Source of the DNA: Opitutia bacterium
GTDB taxonomy: Bacteria > Verrucomicrobiota > Verrucomicrobiia > Opitutales > UBA953
Direction: 5' to 3'
Length of the DNA stretch: 64,000 bases
NCBI GenBank assembly: GCA_003569245.1
Contig: BGOM01000011.1
Span: 62,001 to 126,000, forward strand
Shown: positions 36,753 to 47,153 of the stretch, piece after piece
Numbering within the stretch: position 1 is the stretch's first letter
How the letters are laid out: the number at the start of each line of letters is the position of its first letter
Notes under the pieces: generated by a model
Told to the model about the DNA's origin: nothing
Databases searched by the model: none
Seen by the model: the letters and a program-made list of their open reading frames with translations, nothing else
Program-made: the position numbers and the translations under genes

Positions 36753-38842
36753 CAATCCGAAGCGGGCTGGGCGCCCGTCGGCGTCTCCGCCTTGCGCGCC
36801 CAGGTCGTGAGCATGTCGCGGGCCACCGGACCGGCGGTCTTCCCGCCCCAGGTGCTGGTGTCGAGCTGACCTTCGACCAACACGCAGAAGGCGACGGCGG
36901 GGTTGTCGGCCGGGGCATAACCGATGATCCACGCGAGGTGGGCCTTCTCGCCGTTCTTGAAATACTCGGAGGTCCCGGTCTTGGCCGCGTACGGCAGCTC
37001 GGGGATGCGCACCGTGCGGGCGGTGCCTTCGGTGACGCAGCGTTCGAGGCCCGAGCGCAGCGCGGTCAGCTGGGCCTCGGTGAGGCCGATCGGCTCCGCG
37101 CCCACGTGGCGGCCGTCGCGGCCGGGGTCGTGGATGATCGAGGGCGTCGTGCGCGTCTCGCCGCGCGCGAGCGAGGCGGCGACGCAGGCCATGTGCAGCG
37201 GCGTGGTCAGGATGTACCCCTGGCCGATCGACGAGTTGGCGGTGTCACCGTCCGTCCAAGGACCGGCGCCGATCCGCTGCTTGTAAGCGGCATCGGGGAC
37301 GACCAAGGTCCGGGCCGCCGGGTAGGGCAGTTCGTACGGGCTGCCGTTGACCAGGTCGGAGACGTGCGTCAGCAGCGGCGTGTCGAGGCCGAAGCGACGG
37401 GCTTCCGCGGCCAGCCGCGGCTGACCGAGGCGGACCCCGACCATGTAATTCCAGACATTGCAGGACACGGCCAGCATCTTCTCGAGGTTCACCTGCCCGT
37501 AGCCGGCGGGGTCGTGCTCGGGGAAGTCGCGCGCCCCGACGCGGAAGCTCGGACCGCACTCGAGGATGTCGTCCCAATCCACGATGCCGTGCCGCATGCC
37601 CGCGATCGCGGTGATCACCTTGAAGGTGGAACCCGGGGCGTAGAGGCCTTGGATCGCCCGGTTCATCCAGCCGCCTTTGCCGTCGACCTCATCGAAGTAG
37701 ACCTGCGTGACGCGGTCGGCGAGGCGGTTGGGGTCGAAGGTCGGCTGACTCGCGAGGGCCAGGATCTCGCCGGTGTTGACGTCGAGCATGACGGCGGCGC
37801 CGGGGAGCAGCTCGCCCTTGGAGTCCTTGATCTGCGCCAACGCCCGTTCGGCGGCGCACTGGATGTCGCGATCGAGGGAAAGGTTCACCGCGGACCCCTG
37901 CTGGGCCGGGTTGCTGGCCACGAGCTCCTTGTTGTAGCCGGAAGACGTCTTGGTCCACAGCTCCCAGCCGCTCATCCCCTTGAGGACGGCGTCGAAGGTC
38001 TGCTCGATGCCGGCCGCGCCCTTCTTGCCGGTGTACTGCAGCTTCTGGAGATTGTCCATCGGGAGGTCCGCGAGCTCGTTCACCTTCTCCGGCAACTCGT
38101 CGGTATCCTTGATATAACCCAGGACGTGGGCCGCCAGGCTCCCATGCGGGTAGGAACGCACGATGTCGGACTCCAGCGAGATCGGGCCGTTGACCGGGAA
38201 CTGGTCGATGAACCGGGCGATGGTGCGCTGACCTTCCTCGGGACGCAGCGCGCGGCCGCTGCCCGGGAACGCCAGGTCGGTCACCAGCACAAAGGGCAGG
38301 GCGCGCCGTTCGCGCAGGTGCTTGCGGAGGTCGGCGGGGTTGACGCGCCGCTCGGGTTCGTCCCCGGGCCGGACCGGCCGCGGGCGGGCGCCGCCGCGCT
38401 TGTTCGGCTGCGCCTCGTCGATGACGTACCAGACGCGGTCGAGCCAGCCTTGGAGGACGTCCAGGCGCGCCTTGTCCTGTAATTTGTCGAACTCGACCGG
38501 GGCGCCGCGGACCCGTTCGGCCTTGATGAGGGCGAGGTACTTGCGGTGGATCTCCGGCTGCAGCGCGAGCAGGTCGGCCTTGATGCTCCAGCGGATCCGG
38601 TTCTCGACCAGCACGTAGCCGTTACGGTCGTAGATGAGTCCCCGCGACGGCGGCCGCAGGACCACGCGCCGGCTTTGCGTGTCGTACTGCGCCTTGAGGT
38701 CGCCCGTCTGGATGAGCTGCCGGAGCGCCAGTCCCACGATCACGTAGCCGAAGCCGACGGCGAACAGCAGGAAGACCAGGTAGAGCCGGGCCTTGGCGAT
38801 GGGGGAGGAGGGCAGGGCCTCCGCTTCGGGCGTCTCTCTCAT
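36740..38842 (-). CDS. mrdA: penicillin-binding protein 2 (elongasome transpeptidase)
   Basis: 700 residues. It has one N-terminal membrane helix (about 17-45, LYLVFLLFAVGFGYVIVGLA), a PBP dimerisation domain with RGLIYDRNGYVLVEN, and a transpeptidase domain with the three active motifs: GSTFK (serine at about 405), SSIGQG and KTGTSEYF (about 620). It cross-links peptidoglycan during lateral growth with MreBCD. It follows mreD with a 4-base overlap, in the usual mreB-mreC-mreD-mrdA order. An insert rich in Arg/Pro near 165-185 lengthens the N-terminal domain. Confidence 0.96.
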   Translation of the reverse strand: MRETPEAEALPSSPIAKARLYLVFLLFAVGFGYVIVGLALRQLIQTGDLKAQYDTQSRRVVLRPPSRGLIYDRNGYVLVENRIRWSIKADLLALQPEIHRKYLALIKAERVRGAPVEFDKLQDKARLDVLQGWLDRVWYVIDEAQPNKRGGARPRPVRPGDEPERRVNPADLRKHLRERRALPFVLVTDLAFPGSGRALRPEEGQRTIARFIDQFPVNGPISLESDIVRSYPHGSLAAHVLGYIKDTDELPEKVNELADLPMDNLQKLQYTGKKGAAGIEQTFDAVLKGMSGWELWTKTSSGYNKELVASNPAQQGSAVNLSLDRDIQCAAERALAQIKDSKGELLPGAAVMLDVNTGEILALASQPTFDPNRLADRVTQVYFDEVDGKGGWMNRAIQGLYAPGSTFKVITAIAGMRHGIVDWDDILECGPSFRVGARDFPEHDPAGYGQVNLEKMLAVSCNVWNYMVGVRLGQPRLAAEARRFGLDTPLLTHVSDLVNGSPYELPYPAARTLVVPDAAYKQRIGAGPWTDGDTANSSIGQGYILTTPLHMACVAASLARGETRTTPSIIHDPGRDGRHVGAEPIGLTEAQLTALRSGLERCVTEGTARTVRIPELPYAAKTGTSEYFKNGEKAHLAWIIGYAPADNPAVAFCVLVEGQLDTSTWGGKTAGPVARDMLTTWARKAETPTGAQPASDCQRK

Positions 38843-39363
38843 GGCGACTCGAGGGCGGGGGGCAGGCCGGTCCGGTCCATGGCGGCGTCCTGGATGAGCG
38901 CGAGCGGGACGAAGACCAGCAGGGCGATCGCGGCGGCGAAGCCGACCTGGAGGAGGAGCTGGAGCGTGAAGTCGCCGAGGTCACCCCGGGCGAAGGCGCC
39001 GGCGCGCAGCCCGGCGGCGGTGAACCAAGCCGTGCAGGCGAGGGTGTTGCAGAGGACGGCGCCGCGCAGGACCAGCGGCGTGTTCCGCAAGAGGATGCGG
39101 TTGCTCGTGAGGAAGATGCTCAGCCCCGCGAGCAGGAACGGCAACGTACCGAGAGGGATCGGTCGCCGGGCCTCGAACAGGAACCCGACGCAGGCGGCGA
39201 AGAGCACCGCCTGCCAGCGCTTCAGGCGGCGGCACGGGGCCACGATCGCGGCCCCGGAGATGAACAGGACGAGGTTGGTGCCCGCCAGCGCGTCCGTGAG
39301 GAGGTCGGCGACCCACAGGCCGGGCAACGTGGCCAGCAGGACGATGAACCAGGCCCAGACCAT
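38839..39363 (-). CDS. mreD: rod shape-determining protein MreD
   Basis: 174 residues, nearly all in about five hydrophobic segments (VWAWFIVLLATLPGLWVADL, TNLVLFISGAAIV, LQLLLQVGFAAAIALLVFV). Sequence alone would only say membrane protein, because MreD is poorly conserved, but the slot between mreC (2 bases upstream) and mrdA (4-base overlap downstream) makes the assignment firm. It is thought to help hold the elongasome in the inner membrane. Confidence 0.85.
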   Translation of the reverse strand: MVWAWFIVLLATLPGLWVADLLTDALAGTNLVLFISGAAIVAPCRRLKRWQAVLFAACVGFLFEARRPIPLGTLPFLLAGLSIFLTSNRILLRNTPLVLRGAVLCNTLACTAWFTAAGLRAGAFARGDLGDFTLQLLLQVGFAAAIALLVFVPLALIQDAAMDRTGLPPALESP

Positions 39364-39365
39364 CG

Positions 39366-40259
39366 TCAGCGCAGCTCGTCCAGGCGTTTCTGCGCCTGAT
39401 CCTCCAGCAAGATCTCGCCCGGGGTCGGGTACTTCGGGACGAGCACGGTGACCTCCTGCAGCGCGAACAGGTCGCGCGTGGGCGTGAGCGAAGATTCGCG
39501 GAAATTACCATCCTGCGTCGTGCGCTGGCCGCCCTCCAGGTGGCCGAGGATCAGGCCGGCCGGATAGACGCCGCCCAGGCCGGTCGTCGTGACCTTGGGC
39601 GCGTTGCCGACGGGGTAGAAGTAGTCCTGCGGGATGGCGGTGACCCGGGACCGGCCGCTGGCGAGGCCGCGGCCCGGGGCGCCGGTGACGAGGACGATGC
39701 GGTTCTGCTCGTCGCCCTCAAGGAAGCCGGTGCAGCGGAAATTGGGGCTGGTGATGAGGTCGACCTCGCTCGTGGTATGGTGGGCCACGGCGACCTTGCC
39801 GATGACGCGGTCGGAGAAGATCACCGGGCAGCCGGCGCGGACGCCGTCGTCGGAGCCCTTGCGGATGACGATGCGCTGCCACCAGGTGGAGGAGTCGCGC
39901 ACGGCCACCCGGGCGACGACCGTGAGGTGCTCGGGCGGCGGGTTGTAGCGCAGCATTTCGCGCAGGCGCACGTTCTCCTTGCGGATGTCCTCGTAGCGCC
40001 GGAGCTGCAGCTCGAGCGCGGCGTTGGCCCGGGCGAGGTCGCGCGAGGCGGCCAGGATCTCTTCCTTGTCCCGCGACTTCAGTTCCCAGAAGCGGGCGAG
40101 GTCGCGGGCCTTGCCGGCGAGGTGCAAGGCCGGAGCCTGGAACTCGGCGAAAGCCTCCTGGGCGAAACGGTGGACGGCGGCCGGCAGGACGACCCAGACG
40201 ACCGCGCACAGGGCGAGGACGACGTAGGATGCGGTGGCGCCTTGCCGGTGCTTGTCCAT
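39366..40259 (-). CDS. mreC: rod shape-determining protein MreC
   Basis: 297 residues. An N-terminal membrane helix (about 11-32, SYVVLALCAVVWVVLPAAV) is followed by a coiled coil (about 50-100, ARANAALELQLRRYEDIRKE) and the beta-rich MreC core (RVAVRDSSTWWQRIVIRKGS, GCPVIFSDRVIGKVA, YPAGLILGHLEGG). It links cytoplasmic MreB to periplasmic PBP2. It lies 20 bases after the mreB stop and 2 bases before mreD. Confidence 0.95.
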   Translation of the reverse strand: MDKHRQGATASYVVLALCAVVWVVLPAAVHRFAQEAFAEFQAPALHLAGKARDLARFWELKSRDKEEILAASRDLARANAALELQLRRYEDIRKENVRLREMLRYNPPPEHLTVVARVAVRDSSTWWQRIVIRKGSDDGVRAGCPVIFSDRVIGKVAVAHHTTSEVDLITSPNFRCTGFLEGDEQNRIVLVTGAPGRGLASGRSRVTAIPQDYFYPVGNAPKVTTTGLGGVYPAGLILGHLEGGQRTTQDGNFRESSLTPTRDLFALQEVTVLVPKYPTPGEILLEDQAQKRLDELR

Positions 40260-40279
40260 GGCGGGTCAGCCCGCTCGGC

Positions 40280-41296
40280 TTATTCCCGGCCGCTCCAGCG
40301 GGACGAGTTGGCGAGGATCTTGCCGGTGCCGTTGACGACGGCGCAAAGAGGGTCCTCGGCGACGAAGACGGGGAGGCCGGTCGCCTCGGAGATGGCACGG
40401 TCGATCTTGCGGATGAGGGCGCCGCCGCCGGCGAGCACGATGCCGCGGTCGACGAGGTCGGCGGAAAGCTCGGGCGGGATGCGCTCCAGCGAGCCCTTCA
40501 CGGCCTCGATGATCTGGTTGATGTTGTCCGCCATGGCCTCGCGGACCTCCTGGGAGGTCAGGTGCAGCTGGCGGGGCAGGCCGGTGACGTTGTCGCGGCC
40601 GCGGACCTCGTAGGTCATCTCCTGCTCAAGCGCGTAGGCCGAGCCGATCTTGATCTTGATCTCCTCGGCCGTGCGCTCGCCGATGATCAGGTTGTAGGAG
40701 TTGCGGATGTACTTGATGATCGAGGAGTCGAACTCGTCGCCGCCGACGCGGATGGAGCGGGCGTGGACGATGCCGCCGAGGGAAAGGACGGCGACCTCGG
40801 TGGTGCCGCCGCCGATGTCGACGATCATGGAGCCGGTGGGCTCCTCGACGGGCAGGCCGACGCCGATGGCGGAGGCGACCGGCTCGGGGATGGTGATCAC
40901 GTCGTCGGCCCCGGCGCGGTAGGCGGAGTCCATCACGGCGCGACGCTCGACGGCGGTGATGCCATAAGGCACGGCCACGACGACGGTGAGGTTGGTGAAG
41001 AGGGACTTGCGGGCGACCTTGCCGATGAAGTAGCGGAGCATGTGCTCGCTGATCTCGAAGTCGGCGATGACGCCGTCTTTCATCGGGCGGAGGGCCTGGA
41101 TGTCACCCGGGGTGCGACCGAGCATCATGCGCGCCTCGTTACCGACGGCGATCGGCTTGCGGGTGCTGGTGCGGATGGCCACCACGCTCGGCTCGCGCAG
41201 GACGACGCCCCGGTCCTTGAGGAACACGAGGGTGTTGGCGGTGCCAAGGTCGATGCCGATGGCTTGGGTGAATAGCCCGGGGAAGCGCTTGAACAT
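40280..41296 (-). CDS. mreB: rod shape-determining actin homologue MreB
   Basis: 338 residues, the usual length. Actin-fold nucleotide motifs are intact: AIGIDLGTANTLVF (phosphate 1), MIVDIGGGTTEVAVLSLGG (phosphate 2) and GIVLAGGGALIRKIDRAI (adenosine loop). It polymerises under the membrane and guides lateral wall synthesis. It is first in the mreBCD-mrdA operon. A short hairpin CGCCC-AAA-GGGCG (41321-41333) lies in the leader 25 bases before the start. Confidence 0.98.
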   Translation of the reverse strand: MFKRFPGLFTQAIGIDLGTANTLVFLKDRGVVLREPSVVAIRTSTRKPIAVGNEARMMLGRTPGDIQALRPMKDGVIADFEISEHMLRYFIGKVARKSLFTNLTVVVAVPYGITAVERRAVMDSAYRAGADDVITIPEPVASAIGVGLPVEEPTGSMIVDIGGGTTEVAVLSLGGIVHARSIRVGGDEFDSSIIKYIRNSYNLIIGERTAEEIKIKIGSAYALEQEMTYEVRGRDNVTGLPRQLHLTSQEVREAMADNINQIIEAVKGSLERIPPELSADLVDRGIVLAGGGALIRKIDRAISEATGLPVFVAEDPLCAVVNGTGKILANSSRWSGRE

Positions 41297-41416
41297 CAGG
41301 GTCGTGGTTTCCTTGATGAACGCCCAAAGGGCGGGGGAGTCAAAAGCAAAGTGCGACCCCGCCGGACCGCCAAACCGGCCTAAGCGACAATCTGACAGCG
41401 AGATAAGGCGGGCGGG

Positions 41417-42094
41417 TCAGACCGTGCTCCCCTCGCCCCCGGTCGGGGGCCGTCGGCGTTGCCTCAGGTACAGGAGGCAGACGGCGAAGAGGGCAACACC
41501 CCCGACGAGAAGCAGCACCTCCAAGAGTTCCCCGACCGGATTGGCCTGAACAAACAATTGGGTAAGCTGGACCAGAATGCGTGCGTCGATGAAGTCGTAG
41601 GCGGCAGGCTTCCCGGATTCGTCAAAGTGGATGAGATTCAGGCGGAAAATCTTCCCGCGACAGAGGGCGACGGCGAAGAGCACGTCGTCTTCATCGCGTT
41701 GGCCGCCGTAGACGACGTAACGCTCGTCCAGGGAGAGCACCCGCAACCCCTCCACGTCACGCGGGAATAATTGCCGGAAACTGCGGGTGTCGTGGTATGT
41801 CTTGAGGCCTTCGACTCCGAAAGGTCGGGCGGTGATCATCAGGACTTCCCGCCTGCTTCCGGCAAACTTGAGGTAGACGTCGGGCGCCTGGAAGTCGGCA
41901 TCGGCGATGCGCCTACTGACCTCGAAGTCCAGCCGCCAAGGGTCGTTCGCCGGCAAAGGTCGGGCTTCGAAGGACTCCGGGACGACCAGGGTCTCGCCGG
42001 CGACCTTGAATTCGAAGGGGGCGGCGGCGCCCACACAGGTCGTCAGAAGCAGGAGCCCATGCCGCAGGGAGGTAAGCACGGGCGAAGTTGTCAC
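41417..42094 (-). CDS. secreted, C-terminally membrane-anchored protein of unknown function
   Basis: 225 residues; I do not recognise the family. It has a signal-like start (MTTSPVLTSLRHGLLLLTTCVGAAA), a soluble mid-part of about 155 residues with alternating charged and hydrophobic positions (VYLKFAGSRREVLMITARPF, LRVLSLDERYVVYGG), then one hydrophobic helix near the C-terminus (LLEVLLLVGGVALFAVCLLYL) and a basic tail RQRRR. The topology is periplasmic domain, one membrane pass, short cytoplasmic tail. It lies 120 bases upstream of mreB on the same strand, so a link to the cell envelope is possible but unproven. Confidence 0.75.
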   Translation of the reverse strand: MTTSPVLTSLRHGLLLLTTCVGAAAPFEFKVAGETLVVPESFEARPLPANDPWRLDFEVSRRIADADFQAPDVYLKFAGSRREVLMITARPFGVEGLKTYHDTRSFRQLFPRDVEGLRVLSLDERYVVYGGQRDEDDVLFAVALCRGKIFRLNLIHFDESGKPAAYDFIDARILVQLTQLFVQANPVGELLEVLLLVGGVALFAVCLLYLRQRRRPPTGGEGSTV

Positions 42095-42170
42095 CGCCGG
42101 CTAAGCCCAGCAATAGCAAACCCGCCCGCGGGGAACCACGCCGCCGCGCCCCTGTCCAAACCTTCACCCC

Positions 42171-43550
42171 ATGAGCACCCCCCTCGATCGGCGCGGCTTT
42201 CTCCGTCACACCGGCCTCGCCGCCGCCGGTTTCGCGCTGGCCCGCCCCTGGCTCAACGCGGCGACCCCCGCCGTCTCGCCGAACGCGAAGCTGAACGTCG
42301 CCGCCATCGGCTTCGGCGGCGTCGGCGGCAGCAACGTACGCAACAGCGCCGACGAGAACATCGTGGCCCTCTGCGACCTCGACCTCCGGCGCTGCGCCGG
42401 GACGATCAAGCAGTTCCCGAAGGCCGACACGTTCACCGACTTCCGCGTCATGCTCGACAAGCGCAAGGACATCGACGCCGTCATCATCGCCACGCCGGAC
42501 CACTCCCACGCCTACATCGCGATGGAGTGCATGCGCCGCGGCAAGCACGTCTACGTCCAGAAGCCGATCGCGCACAATGTCTTCGAGGCCCGTACCCTGA
42601 CCGAGGCCGCGCGGACGCACAAGGTCGTGACCCAGATGGGCAACCAAGGCCACTCCGGCGAGGGTATCCGCCAGATCTGCGAGTGGCTCGAGGCCGGGCT
42701 CATCGGCCAGGTGCGCGAGGCGCACGCGTGGACGAACCGTCCGATCTGGCCGCAGAGCTCGGACACCCCGCGTCCGACCGGCCAGGCCACGCCGCCCGAG
42801 GGCATGGACTGGGACCTTTGGTGCGGACCCGCCCCGTTGCGTCCGTATCACCCGACCTACCACCCGGGCAAGTGGCGCGCGTGGTGCGATTTCGGCACAG
42901 GTTCGCTGGGCGACATGGGTTGCCACATCATCGATCCGCTTTTCCTGGCCCTCAAGCTGCGTTACCCCGAGAGCGTCGAGGGGAATGTCTCCACCGGTTT
43001 CGCGGATTTCGGCCACAAGAGCCCGGTGCTCAACGAGTGCTTCCCGCGTTCCTCGATCGTGCGCTACCGTTTCCCCGCCCGCGGCGACCTGCCGCCGGTC
43101 CAGCTTACCTGGTGGGATGGCGGCCTGATGCCCGCCCGTCCGGTCGAACTCGAGGACGACATGCCCTTCGGCGATGGCGACGGCGGCTGCCTGCTGATCG
43201 GTGACAAGGGCAAGATCGTCTGCGGTTGCTATGGGTCGAAGCCGCGCCTGCTCGATCGCGACCAGCGCGAGGCGGCCAAGAAGATCGCGAAGACGATCCC
43301 GCGCATCCCCGGCAACAACTCCGGACACGAGAAGGACTGGCTGCGCGCCTGCAAAGGCGGCGTGCCGGCCTCCTCGAACTTCGACTATTCCGGCCCGCTC
43401 TCCGAGATGGTGCTCATGGGCAACCTCGCGATCCGCTTCCCCGACCGCAAACTGCTCTGGGACGGGGAGAAGATGCAGGTGACCAACGACGCCAAGGCCA
43501 ACGCCTTCGTGCGGCGCGTCTACCGGCAGGGCTTCGAGCTCGGCACCTGA
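42171..43550 (+). CDS. Tat-exported Gfo/Idh/MocA family oxidoreductase, second copy
   Basis: 459 residues. A twin-arginine signal (DRRGFLRHTGLAAAGFALAR) is followed by a Rossmann domain (LNVAAIGFGGVGGSNVRNSA), the modified family motif VYVQKPIAHNVFEARTL (Gln replaces the usual Glu before Lys-Pro), and a C-terminal domain with GNQGHSGEGIRQICEWLEAG, PEGMDWDLWCGP, YHPGKWRAWCDFGTGSLGDM and GCHIIDP. These blocks define the large PVC and Bacteroidota subgroup of secreted sugar oxidoreductases or glycosidases of the Gfo/Idh/MocA type. It stands alone between envelope genes, divergent from the unknown membrane protein. Confidence 0.93.
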   Translation: MSTPLDRRGFLRHTGLAAAGFALARPWLNAATPAVSPNAKLNVAAIGFGGVGGSNVRNSADENIVALCDLDLRRCAGTIKQFPKADTFTDFRVMLDKRKDIDAVIIATPDHSHAYIAMECMRRGKHVYVQKPIAHNVFEARTLTEAARTHKVVTQMGNQGHSGEGIRQICEWLEAGLIGQVREAHAWTNRPIWPQSSDTPRPTGQATPPEGMDWDLWCGPAPLRPYHPTYHPGKWRAWCDFGTGSLGDMGCHIIDPLFLALKLRYPESVEGNVSTGFADFGHKSPVLNECFPRSSIVRYRFPARGDLPPVQLTWWDGGLMPARPVELEDDMPFGDGDGGCLLIGDKGKIVCGCYGSKPRLLDRDQREAAKKIAKTIPRIPGNNSGHEKDWLRACKGGVPASSNFDYSGPLSEMVLMGNLAIRFPDRKLLWDGEKMQVTNDAKANAFVRRVYRQGFELGT

Positions 43551-43555
43551 GCCGC

Positions 43556-44527
43556 TCAGCGCAGCGTCCGGACCGCCAGCGCCGCCAGGATCGTACCGCC
43601 GAGGGCGATGCGGTACCAGGCGAAGACGCCGAGGCCCCGCCGCGAGACGTAGCCGACGAGCCACTTGACGGACACGAAAGCCGTGACGGCTGCGATGAGG
43701 AGACCCAGGCCGGCCGGACCGGCCGGGTAGACCTGCGTCAGCGCGGGTCCGAGGGACCACATCTTATAGACGGAGGCGGCGGAGAGCGTCAGCAGGCCGA
43801 CCAGGAAGGAGAACTCCGTGGCCGCGGCGTGCGAGAGGCCGGCCAGCCGTCCGCCCAGGATCGTCGCGAGCGAACGGCTCGTACCCGGGATCAGCGCAAA
43901 GCACTGGCACAGCCCGACCGTGAGCGCCGAGCGCCAGCCGAGCGCGGCGACCTCATCGCCTTCGGCGGGTCGGGCCGGCAGGAACTTCTCGGCGATCAGG
44001 ATGGCGATCCCGCCGACGACCAAGGCGGCGGCGACGACCCCCACCGAGAAAAGGGTCGAGGCGATCGCGTCCTTGAACAGGAAGCCCAGCGCGGCGGCGG
44101 GGAGGAAGGCGACAACGATGGCGAAAGCCAGTTGCAACGAGGCTCGTTCGCCGCGAACGACGCCGACCAGGAGACCGCGCAACCGACCGAAGAAGGCCAC
44201 GAGGACCGCGAGGATCGCACCGAGCTGGATGATGACGATGTAGTCGTCAGCCACCCGGGCGAGCGAGACCGCCCGGCCCTTGCGGTCGACGACCCCTTGG
44301 ACGATCACGTTCGGGTCTTTGTTCACGTTACAAATCAAGCCATCGCTGATGATCATGTGACCCGTGGAGCTGACCGGCAGGTATTCGGTCACGCCCTCCA
44401 CGACCCCGGTCACGACCGCCCGACCGTAGGTGAAGTCGGCCCGGACCTCCGCCGGGGTGCGCTCCTCGCCGGCGGCGAAGACGGAAAGGGAGGCGAGCAA
44501 CGAGAGGACCAAGGCCGGGCGAAGCAT
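43556..44527 (-). CDS. uppP: undecaprenyl-diphosphate phosphatase
   Basis: 323 residues, longer than the usual 265-275. It removes a phosphate from undecaprenyl diphosphate to recycle the lipid carrier for wall synthesis. The two catalytic blocks are intact: GVVEGVTEYLPVSSTGHM and CFALIPGTSRSLATILGG, with about eight membrane helices. The extra length comes from a signal-peptide-like N-terminus (MLRPALVLSLLASLSVFAAG) and a polar insert of about 35 residues after SSTGHM (from ISDGLICNVNK to ARVADDY), before IIQLGAILAV. It is convergent with the Gfo/Idh/MocA gene, with 5 bases between stops. Confidence 0.94.
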   Translation of the reverse strand: MLRPALVLSLLASLSVFAAGEERTPAEVRADFTYGRAVVTGVVEGVTEYLPVSSTGHMIISDGLICNVNKDPNVIVQGVVDRKGRAVSLARVADDYIVIIQLGAILAVLVAFFGRLRGLLVGVVRGERASLQLAFAIVVAFLPAAALGFLFKDAIASTLFSVGVVAAALVVGGIAILIAEKFLPARPAEGDEVAALGWRSALTVGLCQCFALIPGTSRSLATILGGRLAGLSHAAATEFSFLVGLLTLSAASVYKMWSLGPALTQVYPAGPAGLGLLIAAVTAFVSVKWLVGYVSRRGLGVFAWYRIALGGTILAALAVRTLR

Positions 44528-44630
44528 GGATGAGCCCTAAGGTTCCGCCCGCATCGGGGCAAGGAAACCCGCAAAAGCCCTTGTCGCTTGCCCTTGCGGA
44601 AGGTTCCCGCTTTATGCAGGGCTCAATACC

Positions 44631-45866
<1,236 letters not shown>

Positions 45867-45868
45867 AC

Positions 45869-46747
45869 ATGGCCGCGCATTCGATGACCGGGTTCGGCCG
45901 CGCGGAGATCGACCTCCCCGGAGCCCGTCTCGCCGTCGAGCTCGCGACCGTGAACCAGAAGAACCTGCAGGTCTCGGTGCACGGCCCCGACGCCTGGCCC
46001 ACGCTGGAGTCCGCCGCCACCGGCTGGATCCGCGCGCGGTTGCAGCGCGGGAAGGTCACGGCCCGCGTCACGCAAGCCGCTGCCGGCGGGCCCGGCGCCA
46101 CGTGGGACCTCGAGGCCACCCGCCTCCAACTCGTGGAACTCGAGCGGCTGGCCCAGGCCCTCGGCACCCCGTGGACGCCGCCTTCGTTGGAGCTGCTGCT
46201 CAAGCTCGCCGAATCTCGCCGGGGACAGGCCGCCGCGTTGCCGGAACTGGCGACGGTGGAGACCATCGTGCAGGCCGCGTTCGCGCGCGCGCTCGACCAA
46301 CTCGTCGCGATGCGCGCCCGGGAGGGCGCCGCCTTGGCCGCCGACCTGCGCGCCCGCCTCGGCTTGCTCGCGGGGTTCGTCCGGACCATGGAAGCCTCGG
46401 AGCAGGGCGCCGTCGCGCGTCACCGTGAGGCCTTGCTCCGCCGGCTCAAGGAGGCCGGCCTCGACTTGGATGTGTCCGACGATCGCGTCCTCAAGGAACT
46501 GGCTTTCTTCGCCGAACGCTGCGACATCACCGAGGAGGTCGTCCGCCTGCGGAGCCATCTGGCCCAGTTCGAGGCCGAACTGGGGCAGGCCAACGGCGGG
46601 CGAAAACTCGATTTCCTGGTCCAGGAGCTCCTCCGGGAGGTCAACACGATCGGGAGCAAAGCGGCCGAAATCCCCACGACCCGGGCGGTTTTGGAGGCCA
46701 AAACCGAGATCGAGCGCATCCGGGAGCAGGTCCAGAACCTGGAGTGA
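45869..46747 (+). CDS. yicC: YicC/YloC family endoribonuclease
   Basis: 292 residues from the ATG at 45869-45871 (MAAHSMTGFGRAEIDLPGAR), 2 bases after trpB. The N-terminal SMTGFGR motif, NQKNLQV and the C-terminal block ERCDITEEVVRLRSHLAQFE with GRKLDFLVQELLREVNTIGS and KAAEIPTT define the family exactly. YicC proteins are cytoplasmic, multimeric RNases implicated in RNA turnover. They are often next to gmk; here the neighbour is an HU-like gene. Confidence 0.95.
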   Translation: MAAHSMTGFGRAEIDLPGARLAVELATVNQKNLQVSVHGPDAWPTLESAATGWIRARLQRGKVTARVTQAAAGGPGATWDLEATRLQLVELERLAQALGTPWTPPSLELLLKLAESRRGQAAALPELATVETIVQAAFARALDQLVAMRAREGAALAADLRARLGLLAGFVRTMEASEQGAVARHREALLRRLKEAGLDLDVSDDRVLKELAFFAERCDITEEVVRLRSHLAQFEAELGQANGGRKLDFLVQELLREVNTIGSKAAEIPTTRAVLEAKTEIERIREQVQNLE

Positions 46748-46818
46748 GGTTTTTTCGGGTGCGGTATTGCCTCGGGGGCTTTCCCATGCCTTTGTCTATC
46801 AACACTTACGAAACGGCC

Positions 46819-47148
46819 ATGTCCAATAACCTCACCAAGCGGGATATCGTCATCAAGATCTTCACGGAGAAGGGCTACCCGCAGAAGCACATCCGCGACA
46901 GCGTCCAGATGACGCTCGACGCGATCAGCGAGGCCTTGCTTTCCGGCCGTGACGTGGAGCTCCGCAACTTCGGCGTGTTCCAGGTGCAGGTCCGCAAGAG
47001 CCGCGTCGGCCGTAACCCGAACCGCCCTGAGACCGATGTCATCATCCCGAAGCGCGCGGTCATCAAGTTCAAGGCTGGCAAGGAACTGAAGGCGAAGCTG
47101 AAATCCTACGACGTCGAGAAGCCCTCGCAGGATAAGCCGCAGGCCTAA
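46819..47148 (+). CDS. HU/IHF family DNA-binding protein
   Basis: 109 residues from the ATG at 46819-46821 (MSNNLTKRDIVIKIFTEKGY); an in-frame ATG at 46786-46788 would add 11 residues without homology to the fold. The helical body (VQMTLDAISEALLSGRDVEL), then RNFGVFQVQVRKSRVGRNPN, the DNA-clasping arm with RPETDV and the end IIPKRAVIKFKAGKELK, are standard for HU/IHF proteins, which bend DNA as dimers. The arm proline in GRNPNRPET is present. A basic and acidic tail of 15 residues follows the fold. It lies between yicC and hisS. Confidence 0.93.
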   Translation: MSNNLTKRDIVIKIFTEKGYPQKHIRDSVQMTLDAISEALLSGRDVELRNFGVFQVQVRKSRVGRNPNRPETDVIIPKRAVIKFKAGKELKAKLKSYDVEKPSQDKPQA

Positions 47149-47153
47149 TCGCG

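Noticed and set aside
41321-41333. Hairpin CGCCC-AAA-GGGCG in the mreB leader as a regulator
   Set aside because: The stem is only five pairs with a three-base loop and no further context; such stems are frequent by chance in GC-rich DNA.
44528-44630. Tryptophan attenuator or leader peptide before trpB
   Set aside because: No short frame with Trp codons and no terminator/antiterminator pair is visible.
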